From: Comamonas piscis
GTDB taxonomy: Bacteria; Pseudomonadota; Gammaproteobacteria; Burkholderiales; Burkholderiaceae_C
Assembly (NCBI RefSeq): GCF_014109725.1
Contig: NZ_CP058554.1
Location: 3,162,001-3,226,000, forward strand
Length of the DNA: 64,000 nucleotides
Direction: 5' to 3'
How positions within the stretch are numbered: position 1 is the stretch's first letter; each line of letters begins with the position of its first letter. The position numbers and the translations under genes were made by a program. The notes under the pieces were generated by a model that saw only the letters and a program-made list of their open reading frames with translations, was not told the origin of the DNA and did no database searches. Shown here in pieces: positions 26,192 through 35,510 of the stretch.

Positions 26192-27205
26192 TTATTGATG
26201 GCCCCAATAAATCAGCGCATCACGGCCTTCCACACTCAGCGAGACCTGGGCGCCGACCGGCAGCAGCACCTTGGTCGGAACATGGCCAAAAGGCAGGTTG
26301 GTAATCACCGGCGCTTCGATCTGCGTGCGCAGCCACTGCACCACGGTGGCCAGCTTGAAGCCCTTGTCATGCGCATTCAGCTGGTAATCACTGAACTGAC
26401 CAAACACCACCGCTTTTTGCTGGGGCAGTACGCCTGCGTGCAGCAAGGTGCTCAGCATGCGCTCGATCTTGTAAGGCGTCTCGCCCACATCCTCGATGAA
26501 CAACACCCCGCCCTTGATCTTGGGCAAATAAGGCGTACCCACCAGCGACGCGATCATCGCCAGGTTGCCGCCCCAGAGCGTGGCCTTGGGAATGTAGATA
26601 TCGTCCGATGCCGAAGCGCCTGTCACCGTGCCAGCCTTTTCGGCCGTCAGGCGCCAGCCCGTGCCTTCGCCAGCGCCGCTGAGCAGGTCTTCAAAGCAGT
26701 CCTGCATGATGTCATCGACGCCGTCTGCCGCGCCAAAATCGCCCACCAGTGCAGGGCCAGCCCAGGTCACCGCGCGGGTCTTGGCATAGAGCGCCAGTTG
26801 GAAGGCGCTGAAATCGCTGAGACCCACAAAGCGGGTACCGGCAGCTACCGCCTTGGCCACCTGTTCGTAATCGATGCGGTGCAACAGGCGGGAGAGCCCA
26901 TAGCCACCTCGGCTGATCATCGCCACATCGGCGCCGCTTTGGCTGGCGCGCGCGATGGCCGCTAGTCGCATGTCGTCATCACCGGCAAACCGGGTGCTGG
27001 AAGCCAGGGCGTCCTGGTCTACCTCGACCTGGTGGCCCATGGCCTCCAAACGCTTCACTGCGCGCTTGAAGGCCTTTTTGTCGCGCACTGCGCCCGAGGG
27101 CGAGTACACATAAATGTGCTTGGGGCCGTGGGCATGCTGGTGCTGGCAGTGCTCGTGGTCGCAGTGACCATGGTCGTGGTCATGGGAGTGGTCGTGCTGG
27201 TGCAT
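26192..27205 (-). CDS. LD-carboxypeptidase (LdcA family) with histidine-rich N-terminus
   Basis: About 337 residues. LdcA enzymes (peptidase S66) remove the terminal D-Ala from murein tetrapeptides during recycling in the cytosol. Catalytic elements are visible: the nucleophile Ser130 in VGLSDFS, Glu238 in FIEDVGE and His308 in LPFGHVPTK, together with SRGGYGLSRLL. Before the domain begins, residues 2-26 contain 12 histidines and 2 cysteines. ATG at 27205 is used. The frame stays open upstream to 27355 and the part just before that ATG (SFLAALCLPFLYPSAA) is hydrophobic, so a longer exported form cannot be excluded. The His-rich tail suggests metal binding. Confidence 0.9.
   Translation of the reverse strand: MHQHDHSHDHDHGHCDHEHCQHQHAHGPKHIYVYSPSGAVRDKKAFKRAVKRLEAMGHQVEVDQDALASSTRFAGDDDMRLAAIARASQSGADVAMISRGGYGLSRLLHRIDYEQVAKAVAAGTRFVGLSDFSAFQLALYAKTRAVTWAGPALVGDFGAADGVDDIMQDCFEDLLSGAGEGTGWRLTAEKAGTVTGASASDDIYIPKATLWGGNLAMIASLVGTPYLPKIKGGVLFIEDVGETPYKIERMLSTLLHAGVLPQQKAVVFGQFSDYQLNAHDKGFKLATVVQWLRTQIEAPVITNLPFGHVPTKVLLPVGAQVSLSVEGRDALIYWGHQ
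27128..27202 (-). repeat. Low-complexity His codon tract in ldcA
   Basis: About 75 bp of alternating CAC/CAT with GAC/GAT/GAG codons encode residues 2-26 of the LD-carboxypeptidase, 12 of them His. The tract is purine/pyrimidine repetitive and could vary in length by slippage. Confidence 0.7.
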
Positions 27206-27388
27206 GGCGGCGGATGGGTAGAGAAAGGGCAAGCACAGGGCCGCCAAAAAAGAAGAGCGGTGCGTGGTTCTGCAAGCAAAACCGACACCTTCGGTATTGG
27301 GCGGCATTATGCGGCCAAGCGCCTGGGCTGCGGACCACATGGGCACTAATGCCATGGGCCAGACAGGGCTGTGGGCCCTCGCCGTCGT

Positions 27389-27826
27389 TTAACTCAGCGC
27401 ATCTGCATGCACCTGGATCAGGCTGAAGACGCCATGCACGCCAAGCGCATGGTTGGCGATGGCCACCGCACGATCGCGCAGAGGCAGGGACGATACCGTT
27501 CCGCGCAAGGTCACCATCGCATGCGATGTCTCTACCTGCAGAGCAGCCAGCTCGTCGCTTTGCGAGGCAACCAGCGCATCCAGCACCTGCGCAGAGATCG
27601 CCTCATCGTCGGCCCGCTGGCGATTGGTCTGCGCGGCGCGTGCTACCGCCTGGCTGGCCCGCTGGCCGGAGGCATCCAGCGTTTGCCCGAGCCCCAGGCC
27701 CCAACCCCAGGCTTGCTGCACAACACCGCCCTGCCACAGGCCGAAGAAACACGCGCCCATGGCTGCAAGCAACAGGGCCGCGATGGCAATGGTTTTGGCG
27801 ATGGAAGAGCGACGGACCAAGTGCAT
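27389..27826 (-). CDS. Membrane-anchored BON-domain protein
   Basis: 145 residues. A positively charged start (MHLVRRSS) and a membrane helix (about 10-35, with Cys27) are followed by a polar stretch and a C-terminal BON-like domain (about 75-145: DDEAISAQVLDALVASQ, then VTLRGTVSSLPLRDRAVAIANHALGVHGV). BON domains occur in periplasmic proteins such as OsmY and are thought to bind phospholipid. The helix makes an inner-membrane anchor or a signal peptide possible. ATG at 27826 is chosen; the long upstream open frame crosses the divergent sulP promoter region. No operon partner is apparent. Confidence 0.8.
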   Translation of the reverse strand: MHLVRRSSIAKTIAIAALLLAAMGACFFGLWQGGVVQQAWGWGLGLGQTLDASGQRASQAVARAAQTNRQRADDEAISAQVLDALVASQSDELAALQVETSHAMVTLRGTVSSLPLRDRAVAIANHALGVHGVFSLIQVHADALS

Positions 27827-28071
27827 GGGAAGCGGGGGCCAGGCAGGCACAGGAATGGGGCTTTGGAATGCCAGCAGGGCCGCTGGCGGTGCTGTCGATT
27901 GTGGCGGCAGCCAGCGCTGCTGCCAAGGCTTTCGGACAAGAAGCTGCAAGCTATACCACCAAGATACGCGGCCTTGGCAATTCTTCACACTGGCGGCTCT
28001 ATACACCAGGGCAGTCACGCTTGCGCAAGCGCCGGGCTGCAAGCCTGGGCCGATGCAGCGACAATGCAGCC

Positions 28072-29766
28072 ATGCAGCCCTCCCTGATCTACCGAATCTT
28101 CCCCTTTTTGCGCTGGCCCAAGCCCACCACACAGCTGCTGCGAGGCGAGTTCATGGCGGGGATGACGGTGGGGCTGATGCTGGTGCCCCAGGGCGTGGCC
28201 TATGCGCACCTGGCAGGCATGCCCTTGATTACCGGCATCTATGCCTCGATCATTCCGGCAGCGGTCGCTATTTTGTTCAGCCCCTCGCCCCGGCTGGGTG
28301 TCGGGCCCACCGCGCTCAGCGCCTTGCTGATTGGCGCATCGCTCACCGGCATGGCCGAGCCGGGCTCCGCGCAGTGGGTCATTCTTGCCGCCTGGATGGC
28401 CATCATGGCCGGGCTAGTGCAGTTCAGCTTGGGGTTGGTACGCGCCGGCTGGCTGCTGAACCTGGTGACCTCGCCCGTTCTCGCAGGCTTTACCCAGGCT
28501 GCCGCGCTGCTGATTCTGGCCTCCCAGCTGCCCAGCCTGCTGGGCATGCGCAGCGATTGGGCCACCGTCTGGGACAATCCCTCACTTGGGCTGTTTGACT
28601 GGCGATCCATTCTGATGGGCCTCGCCAGCATCGCTTTGCTGGTGGTCGCCAAAAAGTGGCGCCCTGCCTTCCCCTCCGCCGTGTTTGTCATTGGCTGCAC
28701 CGGCCTCATCAGCTGGGCGACCGACTTTGCCGACAAAGGCGGCGCGGTAGTCGGCCACCTGCCCACCGGTCTGCCGCAGCTGGTCTGGCCGGGCATGTTG
28801 GATTGGTCGCAGTTCGGCATGCTCGTCATGCCGGTGCTGGTGATCTCGCTGGTCAGCGCGCTCGAGACCGCTTCCAGCGCCCAGGTCGAGCACCAGCAAG
28901 CGGGCACGCGCTGGGACAGCAGCCAGGAGCTGGTGGCGCAAGGCCTGTCGAAGATGAGCGCAGGCCTGTTTGGCAGCTTTGCCACCAGCGCATCCTTCTC
29001 ACGCTCGGCGGTCAATCTGCTGGCCGGCGCCAAAACCGGTTACTCCAATGTGTTCTCGATCCTGCTGGTCGTTGCCGTTGTGCTGTGGTTTATCCCGGCG
29101 CTCTACCATGTGCCGCAGGCGGCGCTGGCTGCGATTGTGATGACGGCTGTTGCCAACCTGGTCAAGCCGCGGACCCTCGTCTACCTGTTCAAGATATCGC
29201 GCATCGAGGGCAGCATTGCGGTCGCTACCTTTGGCATCACCTTGCTGACGGCGCCCCGCATCTACTGGGGCGTGCTCTCGGGCATCTTGCTCAGCTCCTG
29301 CTACTTTCTCTACAACCGCCTGCACCCACGCATTGTTGAAGTGGGCCTGCACCCGGACGGTAGCCTGCGCGATCGCCATCTCTGGCAATTGCCGCCGCTG
29401 GCCCCCGATCTGCTGGCCCTGCGCATGGATTCGGAGCTGGATTTTGCATCGGCCGCCGCGCTGGAAGAGCGCGCCGCCAATGTCTGGACCCAGCATGCGC
29501 ACTACCGGCAACTGGCCCTGCTGGCCCAGCCGATGAACCAGATCGACATCACCGGCGTGGAAGCCTTTGTGCGGCTGGAGCGCATGGCCGCCAAGCGCGG
29601 CGGCATGCTGCATATCGTCGGGATGAAGCTGCCGGTGGAAGCCCGCCTCAAACGCGCTGGTCTGCTGCAGGACAACCCACATCTGCGCATGTACCGCACC
29701 GATACCGAGTTTCTGCAGGCAATGAACCGCGCGCACAGCGATGAGGGGATCGAGTACGCCATCTAG
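28072..29766 (+). CDS. SulP-family anion transporter with STAS domain
   Basis: 564 residues. About 10-12 hydrophobic membrane segments cover residues 20-430, with the SulP signature near the start (GLMLVPQGVAYAHLAGMPLITGIYASIIPA) and GPTALSALL. A C-terminal STAS domain (about 445-560) shows LLALRMDSELDFASAAALEE, QIDITGVEAF and GMKLPVEARLKRAGL. SulP proteins carry sulfate, bicarbonate or dicarboxylates; the substrate cannot be told from sequence. ATG at 28072 is the only start near the conserved N-terminus, although the frame stays open far upstream. It is divergent from the BON gene across about 245 bp. Confidence 0.94.
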   Translation: MQPSLIYRIFPFLRWPKPTTQLLRGEFMAGMTVGLMLVPQGVAYAHLAGMPLITGIYASIIPAAVAILFSPSPRLGVGPTALSALLIGASLTGMAEPGSAQWVILAAWMAIMAGLVQFSLGLVRAGWLLNLVTSPVLAGFTQAAALLILASQLPSLLGMRSDWATVWDNPSLGLFDWRSILMGLASIALLVVAKKWRPAFPSAVFVIGCTGLISWATDFADKGGAVVGHLPTGLPQLVWPGMLDWSQFGMLVMPVLVISLVSALETASSAQVEHQQAGTRWDSSQELVAQGLSKMSAGLFGSFATSASFSRSAVNLLAGAKTGYSNVFSILLVVAVVLWFIPALYHVPQAALAAIVMTAVANLVKPRTLVYLFKISRIEGSIAVATFGITLLTAPRIYWGVLSGILLSSCYFLYNRLHPRIVEVGLHPDGSLRDRHLWQLPPLAPDLLALRMDSELDFASAAALEERAANVWTQHAHYRQLALLAQPMNQIDITGVEAFVRLERMAAKRGGMLHIVGMKLPVEARLKRAGLLQDNPHLRMYRTDTEFLQAMNRAHSDEGIEYAI

Positions 29767-29861
29767 CGTTTCCTGGGCTCATCAGAACGCCCGTGCTTCC
29801 CTGGCTAAAATAGCCGCCCGCCCTGCGCTACTGCGCAAGCGGCTCTTTTCTTCCAGACGCT

Positions 29862-30626
29862 TTGCCAGAAACCACCGTGCCCTCGATTCTCAATATCTCC
29901 TGCTACAAGTTTGTCAACCTGCCCGACTGCGAGGCGCTGCGTGACCTGCTCGCCCTGCGCGCGGCCGATCTGGCGCTCAAAGGCACAGTATTGCTGGCAG
30001 AAGAAGGTATCAATTTCTTTTTGGCCGGGCCGGCCGACGCCGTGCGCGCCTGGGTGGACGCACTGCGCGAAGACCCCCGCTTTGCCGACGTGCAGCCCAA
30101 GGAGAGCTGGTCAAAAACGGCGCCGTTTCGCAAGATGCTGGTCAAGGTCAAGCCGGAGATCATCCGCATGGACCACCCCGCCATCCGCCCTGCCAGTGGC
30201 CGTGCGCCTTCGGTCAGCCCTCGCGACCTGCAGCGCTGGCTGCAGCAAGGCCATGATGATGAAGGGCGCCCCGTGGTGACCCTGGATACCCGCAATGACT
30301 ATGAAGTGGACGAAGGCGCCTTTGTCGGCGCCATCGACTGGCGGCTGCGCAAGTTCACCGAATTCCCCCAGCAGCTGCGGGCCCACCGAGACGACTTGCA
30401 AGGCAAAACGGTGGTCAGCTACTGCACCGGCGGCATCCGCTGCGAAAAGGCCGCCATCCTGATGCAGGAAGAAGGCTTGACCCATGTCTACCAGCTCGAT
30501 GGCGGCATCCTCAAGTACTTTGAAGAAACCGATGGCAGCGGCTACCAGGGCAGCTGCTTTGTGTTTGACGAGCGCCGTGCAGTGGACGATGGTCTGCGCA
30601 AGACGGCGCTCAAAACCGAGCCCTGA
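29862..30626 (+). CDS. trhO: Oxygen-dependent tRNA uridine(34) hydroxylase TrhO (YceA family)
   Basis: 254 residues. It contains an N-terminal ferredoxin-like region (SCYKFVNLPDCEALRDLL, LAEEGINFFLAG) and a rhodanese domain (about 115-235) with LDTRNDYEVDEGAFVGAIDW and the active-site loop YCTGGIRCEK (Cys188). TrhO makes 5-hydroxyuridine at tRNA position 34. No ATG is available at the start; TTG at 29862 and GTG at 29877 are the candidates and neither has a convincing ribosome-binding site, so the exact N-terminus is uncertain. The gene lies between sulP and the convergent doxX gene. Confidence 0.92.
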   Translation: MPETTVPSILNISCYKFVNLPDCEALRDLLALRAADLALKGTVLLAEEGINFFLAGPADAVRAWVDALREDPRFADVQPKESWSKTAPFRKMLVKVKPEIIRMDHPAIRPASGRAPSVSPRDLQRWLQQGHDDEGRPVVTLDTRNDYEVDEGAFVGAIDWRLRKFTEFPQQLRAHRDDLQGKTVVSYCTGGIRCEKAAILMQEEGLTHVYQLDGGILKYFEETDGSGYQGSCFVFDERRAVDDGLRKTALKTEP

Positions 30627-30668
30627 GCGCGCAGCCGCTCAGGCCCGGTCGTCGCGTTCACTGCCCGA

Positions 30669-31079
30669 TCAGCTAGCGCGGCGCTTGGCGTCCAGGCTCC
30701 AAGCCCCGGCGCCAAAGGCGGCAAAGGCCAACAGCCCGCCAACGATGCCGATGTTCTTGTTGAACAGCAGCTTGGTCACCATCACCGCCTCGGCCGGCAC
30801 CGACCAGTAGGCGTGGAAGATCATCGTCGCGGCCAAGGTAAAAATGGCCAAAATAGCGGCGGCATAGCGCGTGCCCAGGCCCAGCAGCAGGGCCAGGCCG
30901 CCCAAGATCTCAATCGCCAAGCCCACGGCCACCCCTACTTCAGGCATCGGCATGCCAGCCGATTGGGCATAGCCCACGGCGCCGGCAAAGCCGGTCAGCT
31001 TGCCCAAGCCCGGAATGATAAAGAACCAGGCGATCAGAATACGGCCCAGCAGGGCCAAAGGATTTTGCAAAGCGTTCAT
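30669..31079 (-). CDS. DoxX-family membrane protein
   Basis: 136 residues with about four membrane helices. It starts with LLGRILIAWFFIIPGLGKLTGF and has the family pattern of charged residues between helices (EILGGLALLLGLGTRYAA). DoxX proteins are small integral membrane proteins of uncertain biochemistry, implicated in redox protection. ATG at 31079 is preceded by AAGGAG at good spacing. It lies 80 bp downstream of the pirin gene on the same strand and is probably co-transcribed. Both are opposite to a LysR regulator, a common arrangement in proteobacteria. Confidence 0.9.
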   Translation of the reverse strand: MNALQNPLALLGRILIAWFFIIPGLGKLTGFAGAVGYAQSAGMPMPEVGVAVGLAIEILGGLALLLGLGTRYAAAILAIFTLAATMIFHAYWSVPAEAVMVTKLLFNKNIGIVGGLLAFAAFGAGAWSLDAKRRAS

Positions 31080-31159
31080 ATTTTTCTCCTTGAAATAACA
31101 CCACCACTTACACCTACCCCACACGGGGCGCTGTCCTCAATGGCAGCGCCCCGTGAACA

Positions 31160-31858
31160 TCAAGCCGCCAAGTCAAACACCAGCACTTCGGCATCACGGG
31201 CTTGCGCCAGCCGCACCGAGGTTTCCTGGTCCAGATAGGCGGCATCACCTGTGTGCAAGGCGGTGTCATTGACCGACACATCCCCTCGCACCACATAGAC
31301 ATAGGACTTGCGCCCTGGCGACAATGCCACGCTCGCTTCGTCCTGGCCATCGAGCAAACCGGCATACATGCGGGCATCGGCATTCATGCTGATGGAGCCG
31401 TCTGCACCGTCGGGCGATACCACCAGGCGCAGCTGGCCGCGCTTGTCCGCATCGGCAAAGGTTTTTTGCGCGTAGCTGGGCGCAATGCCTTTTTTATCGG
31501 GCTCGATCCAGATTTGCAAGAAGTGCGTTTCCTGATCGGCATGGTTGAACTCGCTGTGCTCCACCCCGGTGCCGGCGCTCATGCGCTGCACATCGCCGGG
31601 CGGCAGGCCTTCGATATGGCCCATGCTGTCCTTGTGGGCCAGGTTGCCGTCCAGCACATAGCTGATGATTTCCATATCGCGGTGGCCATGGGTACCAAAG
31701 CCCTTTCCAGCGGCGACGCGGTCTTCATTGATCACACGCAGATTGCCCCAGCCCATGAAACGGGGGTCGTAGTAACCGGCAAACGAGAAGCTGTGGTTGG
31801 AGCGCAGCCAGCCATGGTCGGCATGGCCACGATCAGCAGATTTACGAACCATCAACAT
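31160..31858 (-). CDS. Pirin-family bicupin protein (YhhW-like)
   Basis: 232 residues. The N-terminal cupin has the pirin signature RSNHSFSFAGYYDP, then GFGTHGHRDMEIISYVLDGNLAHKDSMGH with the metal-binding His and Glu ligands. Further motifs are SAGTGVEHSEFN and THFLQIWIEPD. E. coli YhhW has quercetinase activity; the natural role is unknown. ATG at 31858 has AGGAG 7 bp upstream on its strand. The gene is divergent from a LysR regulator and followed by doxX. A redox or electrophile response role is suggested by the neighbours only. Confidence 0.93.
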   Translation of the reverse strand: MLMVRKSADRGHADHGWLRSNHSFSFAGYYDPRFMGWGNLRVINEDRVAAGKGFGTHGHRDMEIISYVLDGNLAHKDSMGHIEGLPPGDVQRMSAGTGVEHSEFNHADQETHFLQIWIEPDKKGIAPSYAQKTFADADKRGQLRLVVSPDGADGSISMNADARMYAGLLDGQDEASVALSPGRKSYVYVVRGDVSVNDTALHTGDAAYLDQETSVRLAQARDAEVLVFDLAA

Positions 31859-32067
31859 TTTTGATCTCCTGTCTGGCAAACGGCGCACATTGCGCTGTTC
31901 ATCACCATGTCCATGACTGTAAAACCGCCGATCCTGCCTGCGGGGCAGTGGTTTTGATGGCATCATTCAAAAAATCTGATGATCCCTTCCCGGGCCAGAA
32001 CCAAGCCGGCCTCAGCAGCGAAGATTTACCGATCCGCAGCGGGCCGCATGTAGGAAAGAACCGTCAA

Positions 32068-33006
32068 ATGGCCTTGTTGCGTGATCGCGATGTGCTGACC
32101 CCCGATACCCTGGCCTTGCTGCAATTGGTAGCCGACAGCGGCAGTTTTGCCGCCGCAGCACGCCAACTCGGCCTGGTGCCCAGCGCGCTGACCTACCGCA
32201 TCCGCCAGGTCGAGGATGCCCTGGATGTCTTGCTGTTTGACCGCAGCGCGCGCCAGGCACGGCCCACCGAAGCCGGCCAGGAGCTGCTGCGTGAGGGCGC
32301 GCGCCTGCTCGCCGAGGTGGACGCCGTTGCCAACCGGGTGCGCCGCGTGGCCACCGGCTGGGAGCCCGAGCTGCGCATTGCCGTCGATGGCGTGGTCTCG
32401 CGCACCACCATGCTGGAGCTGATCGAGGCCTTCTACACCATCGCACCGCCGACGCGCCTGAAAATCACCGACTCCATCCTGGCCGGCACCTTGGAGGCGC
32501 TCAGTTCGGGCCGGGCCGACCTGGCAATTGGCATTGCGGTCGATGCATCGCACGTGGCAGGCCTGCAGCAGTTGGACTTGGGCGAGATCACCTTCCGCTA
32601 TGTCGTCGCCCCCCACCACCGCCTGGCCGACGAGATGCAGCCCATCAGCGATGACTTGCTGCGCCAGCACCGCATCATTGCCGTGGCCGATTCGTCCCGC
32701 AGCGGACATGGCCAGACCATTGGCGTGCTCAACGGACAGGATGTGCTGACGGTGGATACCATGCAGGCCAAGCTGCAAGCCCAGCTGCGCGGCATTGGCG
32801 GCGGCTTTTTGCCGGACAACATGACGATGCCCTACTTGCGCAGCGGCCAGCTGGTGGAGCGCGAGTTGATGCGGCCGCCGCGCAAGATCAAGCTGCGCTA
32901 CGCCTGGCGCGGCAGCAACCCCGGCAAGGCGCTGCAGTGGTGGCTGGACCAGCTGCAGTCCGAGGCCACACGCACTTCTTTACTGAGCAATCACTATGTG
33001 GGATAA
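32068..33006 (+). CDS. LysR-family regulator divergent from pirin-doxX
   Basis: 312 residues. The LysR winged helix occupies residues 1-60 (LALLQLVADSGSFAAAARQLGLVPSALTYRIRQVEDALDVLLFDRS), followed by a substrate-binding domain of the AceR/ArgP-like type. Position and divergence suggest control of the pirin and doxX genes. ATG at 32068 is chosen because the helix-turn-helix then starts 15 residues in. ATG at 31957 would add a polar tail across the intergenic region. The 210 bp between the two divergent starts should contain the operator; I see no obvious T-N11-A match worth claiming. Confidence 0.93.
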   Translation: MALLRDRDVLTPDTLALLQLVADSGSFAAAARQLGLVPSALTYRIRQVEDALDVLLFDRSARQARPTEAGQELLREGARLLAEVDAVANRVRRVATGWEPELRIAVDGVVSRTTMLELIEAFYTIAPPTRLKITDSILAGTLEALSSGRADLAIGIAVDASHVAGLQQLDLGEITFRYVVAPHHRLADEMQPISDDLLRQHRIIAVADSSRSGHGQTIGVLNGQDVLTVDTMQAKLQAQLRGIGGGFLPDNMTMPYLRSGQLVERELMRPPRKIKLRYAWRGSNPGKALQWWLDQLQSEATRTSLLSNHYVG

Positions 33007-33118
33007 ATCCTGAGCAAAACGGGTGTAAACACCGTGTAGAGTGGTTCCCCAGATAGCGCTGCAGCTGCAGCCATCTGTGAAGCCTTATCGTTTGTCGAAA
33101 CAGTACAGAAAGTCTTTC

Positions 33119-34237
33119 ATGTCTTCTCGCATTCCCCCCAAACCCAAACGATCTGCATCCTCTTCCTCCAATATTGTGCTGGCCACGCGCAAGCACTATG
33201 CCGTCGTCGGCGCCGGCATGGCCGGCGTGGTCTGCGCCCGCACCTTGCAGCAGGCGGGCCACCAGGTCACCGTCATCGAGGCCCAGCCCCAAGTGGGCGG
33301 CCGCATGGCCAGCCGCCACAGCGCGCATGGCAGCTTTGATGTCGGCGCCCAGTTCTTCACCGTGCGCGATCCGCGCTTTCAGCAGGCGTTGGACACCACG
33401 CCCAACGTCACCCGCAACTGGAGCGTCAACGCCATCCGCACCCTGGATGCCACCGGCAAGGTGGCCGTCACCACCCAGCGCGGCATGGAAGCCCATCTGA
33501 TTGGTGTGCCCACGATGGACAGCCTGGTCGCCTCCTGGGCCGCACCGCTGACCGTCCACCTCAACGAATATGCACTGGCTTTTGAGCGCGACGCCTTGAA
33601 CGCCAACCAGTGGCAGCTGCGCACCGAAGACATCGACGGCGGCGTGCATGTCTACGCCGGCCTCGACGGCGTTGTGCTGGCCATCCCCTCGCCCGAAGCG
33701 CAGGAGCTGCTGGCCGATAGCGAAACCACGCTGCCCGCCGACTGGCAGCTGTTCGATGTCTACATCGCCCCCAGCTGGACCTTGCTGCTGACCTTTGCCC
33801 ACGCGATTGACCCCGGCATCACCAACATGGGCCCGCAATGGAATGCCGCCCGCACCGAGCACCCGCGCATCACCTGGCTGTCGCGTGAATCGTCCAAGCC
33901 CGGGCGCGGCAAGGTCGAGCGCTGGACCGTGCAGGCCAGCCCCGATTGGGCCCGCAAGCATGAGAACGACGAGCCCCAGCGCGTCGCCGCCAAAATGCTG
34001 CAGGCCTTCTCCGAGTTGACCCGCATTCGCGCCACCCCCAGCGACATCCGCGTGGTGCAGTGGGGCTATGCCAAGACCATCAACCCTCTGCCCAAGGATG
34101 CCAAGGGCCAGGCCCGCAGCCACCTCTGGAACGCCAAGAGCGCCATTGGCCTCTGCGGCGACTGGTGCCTGGGCTACCGGGTCGAAGACGCCTTTGTCTC
34201 TGGCCTGGAGATGGCGCTAGCTGTGCTGGGCGAATAA
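33119..34237 (+). CDS. Renalase-like FAD-dependent oxidoreductase
   Basis: 372 residues. A basic, serine-rich tail (about 25 residues) precedes the FAD-binding motif YAVVGAGMAGVVCARTLQQAG, the second-strand Glu (VTVIEAQPQVGGRMASR) and GSFDVGAQFFTVRDPRF, which is diagnostic of the renalase/YP_-like amine-oxidase-related group. Near the C-terminus GLCGDWCLGYRVEDAFVSG closes the FAD site. Bacterial relatives of renalase oxidise isomeric dihydronicotinamides, but the substrate here is unknown. ATG at 33119 gives the shortest complete protein. No operon partner is visible. Confidence 0.85.
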   Translation: MSSRIPPKPKRSASSSSNIVLATRKHYAVVGAGMAGVVCARTLQQAGHQVTVIEAQPQVGGRMASRHSAHGSFDVGAQFFTVRDPRFQQALDTTPNVTRNWSVNAIRTLDATGKVAVTTQRGMEAHLIGVPTMDSLVASWAAPLTVHLNEYALAFERDALNANQWQLRTEDIDGGVHVYAGLDGVVLAIPSPEAQELLADSETTLPADWQLFDVYIAPSWTLLLTFAHAIDPGITNMGPQWNAARTEHPRITWLSRESSKPGRGKVERWTVQASPDWARKHENDEPQRVAAKMLQAFSELTRIRATPSDIRVVQWGYAKTINPLPKDAKGQARSHLWNAKSAIGLCGDWCLGYRVEDAFVSGLEMALAVLGE

Positions 34238-34385
34238 ACGTACCCGCCTGCTGAACCCTGCTGTTGAACGCCACCGGGCTTGGCCGCGGTGGCGTTGTTG
34301 CATCTGCATGGCCGACAGCAGCTAAGACACGGATGCGCCGGATGCGCCGAACATGCCAAATAGCCCGGGTTACACTCCCCCTCCG

Positions 34386-35387
34386 ATGACTTCAAGCGCT
34401 TACACCGGCCGTTTTGCCCCCTCGCCCACCGGCCCGCTGCACGCCGGCTCGCTGGTGGCAGCGCTGGCCTCCTGGTTGGATGCCCGCGCCCACGGCGGTA
34501 CCTGGCTGGTCCGTATCGAAGACATTGACCCGCCGCGCTGCCCGCAGGGCATGGACCAAGAGATCCTGCGCCAGCTCCATGCGCTGCAGCTAGTCCCCGA
34601 TGCCCCGCCGCAGTGGCAATCGGCGCGCCATGGCCTCTATGCCCAGGCCTTGGCGCAGCTACAGGATGCCGGCTGGGCCTACCCTTGCGCCTGCACACGC
34701 CGTGATATGGATGCCGCACTGGCCGCACAAGGCTATCTGCACGAGCGCCATGGCGAGCGCCCCTACCCTGGCACCTGCCGCGATGGCCTGCATGGCAAGA
34801 CCGGACGCAGTTGGCGCTTTCATACGCAGCGCTACCAGCACCATGCCCTGGCGGAGGCAGCAGACCTTGACCAAGAAGCCGCAAGGCCTGACCACCCCCT
34901 GCTGCAGCGCGACCAGCCACTGCACTGGCAAGACCGCTGGCTGGGTCCCATGCAACAGGACGTGGCGGCCCATGTCGGCGATTTTGTGCTGCAGCGCGCC
35001 GATGGCCTGTGGGCCTACCAGCTGGCTGTTGTGGTGGACGATGCCGAACAAGGCATCAGCGATGTGGTGCGCGGCGCCGACCTGGCCGACAACACCCCCC
35101 GCCAGTTGCTGCTCCAGCAGGCGCTGGGCCTGACCGCACCGCGCTATATGCATACGCCGCTGGTGCTGCAGGCCAATGGCGAAAAGCTCTCCAAGGGACT
35201 CGGCGCACCCGCGGTCATGGTGGACAGCACAGAGCAACGCATGGGCGTGCTGCGCCAATCCGCCCAGTACCTGGGGCTAGAGGCGGGCAACGCCAGCACC
35301 CTACCGGATGCGCTGGCCGGTTGGACGGCACAATGGGCGCGCCGCCATCTGGGCAACACTGCAGCCACCGGTGGCCCCGTGCCGTGA
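34386..35387 (+). CDS. gluQ: Glutamyl-Q tRNA(Asp) synthetase
   Basis: 333 residues; it lacks the anticodon-binding half of GluRS. It attaches glutamate to queuosine in tRNA(Asp). Motifs: GRFAPSPTGPLHAGSLVAALASW (HIGH-like), RIEDIDPPR, a CAC...C zinc-type cluster (YPCACTRR, PGTCRD) and EKLSKG (KMSKS-like). ATG at 34386 is preferred over ATG at 34353, which adds a proline-rich tail. The C-terminus extends a little beyond the usual 300 residues. trmB starts 123 bp downstream, so two tRNA modification genes are adjacent. Confidence 0.95.
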   Translation: MTSSAYTGRFAPSPTGPLHAGSLVAALASWLDARAHGGTWLVRIEDIDPPRCPQGMDQEILRQLHALQLVPDAPPQWQSARHGLYAQALAQLQDAGWAYPCACTRRDMDAALAAQGYLHERHGERPYPGTCRDGLHGKTGRSWRFHTQRYQHHALAEAADLDQEAARPDHPLLQRDQPLHWQDRWLGPMQQDVAAHVGDFVLQRADGLWAYQLAVVVDDAEQGISDVVRGADLADNTPRQLLLQQALGLTAPRYMHTPLVLQANGEKLSKGLGAPAVMVDSTEQRMGVLRQSAQYLGLEAGNASTLPDALAGWTAQWARRHLGNTAATGGPVP

Positions 35388-35510
35388 TTGACCACGGCTT
35401 TGCACCTGCGCCCCAGAAAAATCTACAATAGCCCCTTTTTTGACGCGGTTGCGCCCTCCCTTGGTGGACGGCCACCTCAGCGCACGTGCTGCACCAGCAC
35501 CCCCATAACC

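Noticed and set aside
27526..28071. Upstream open extension of the sulP frame
   Set aside because: It overlaps the divergent BON gene and the intergenic region. The SulP family starts at about the ATG at 28072.
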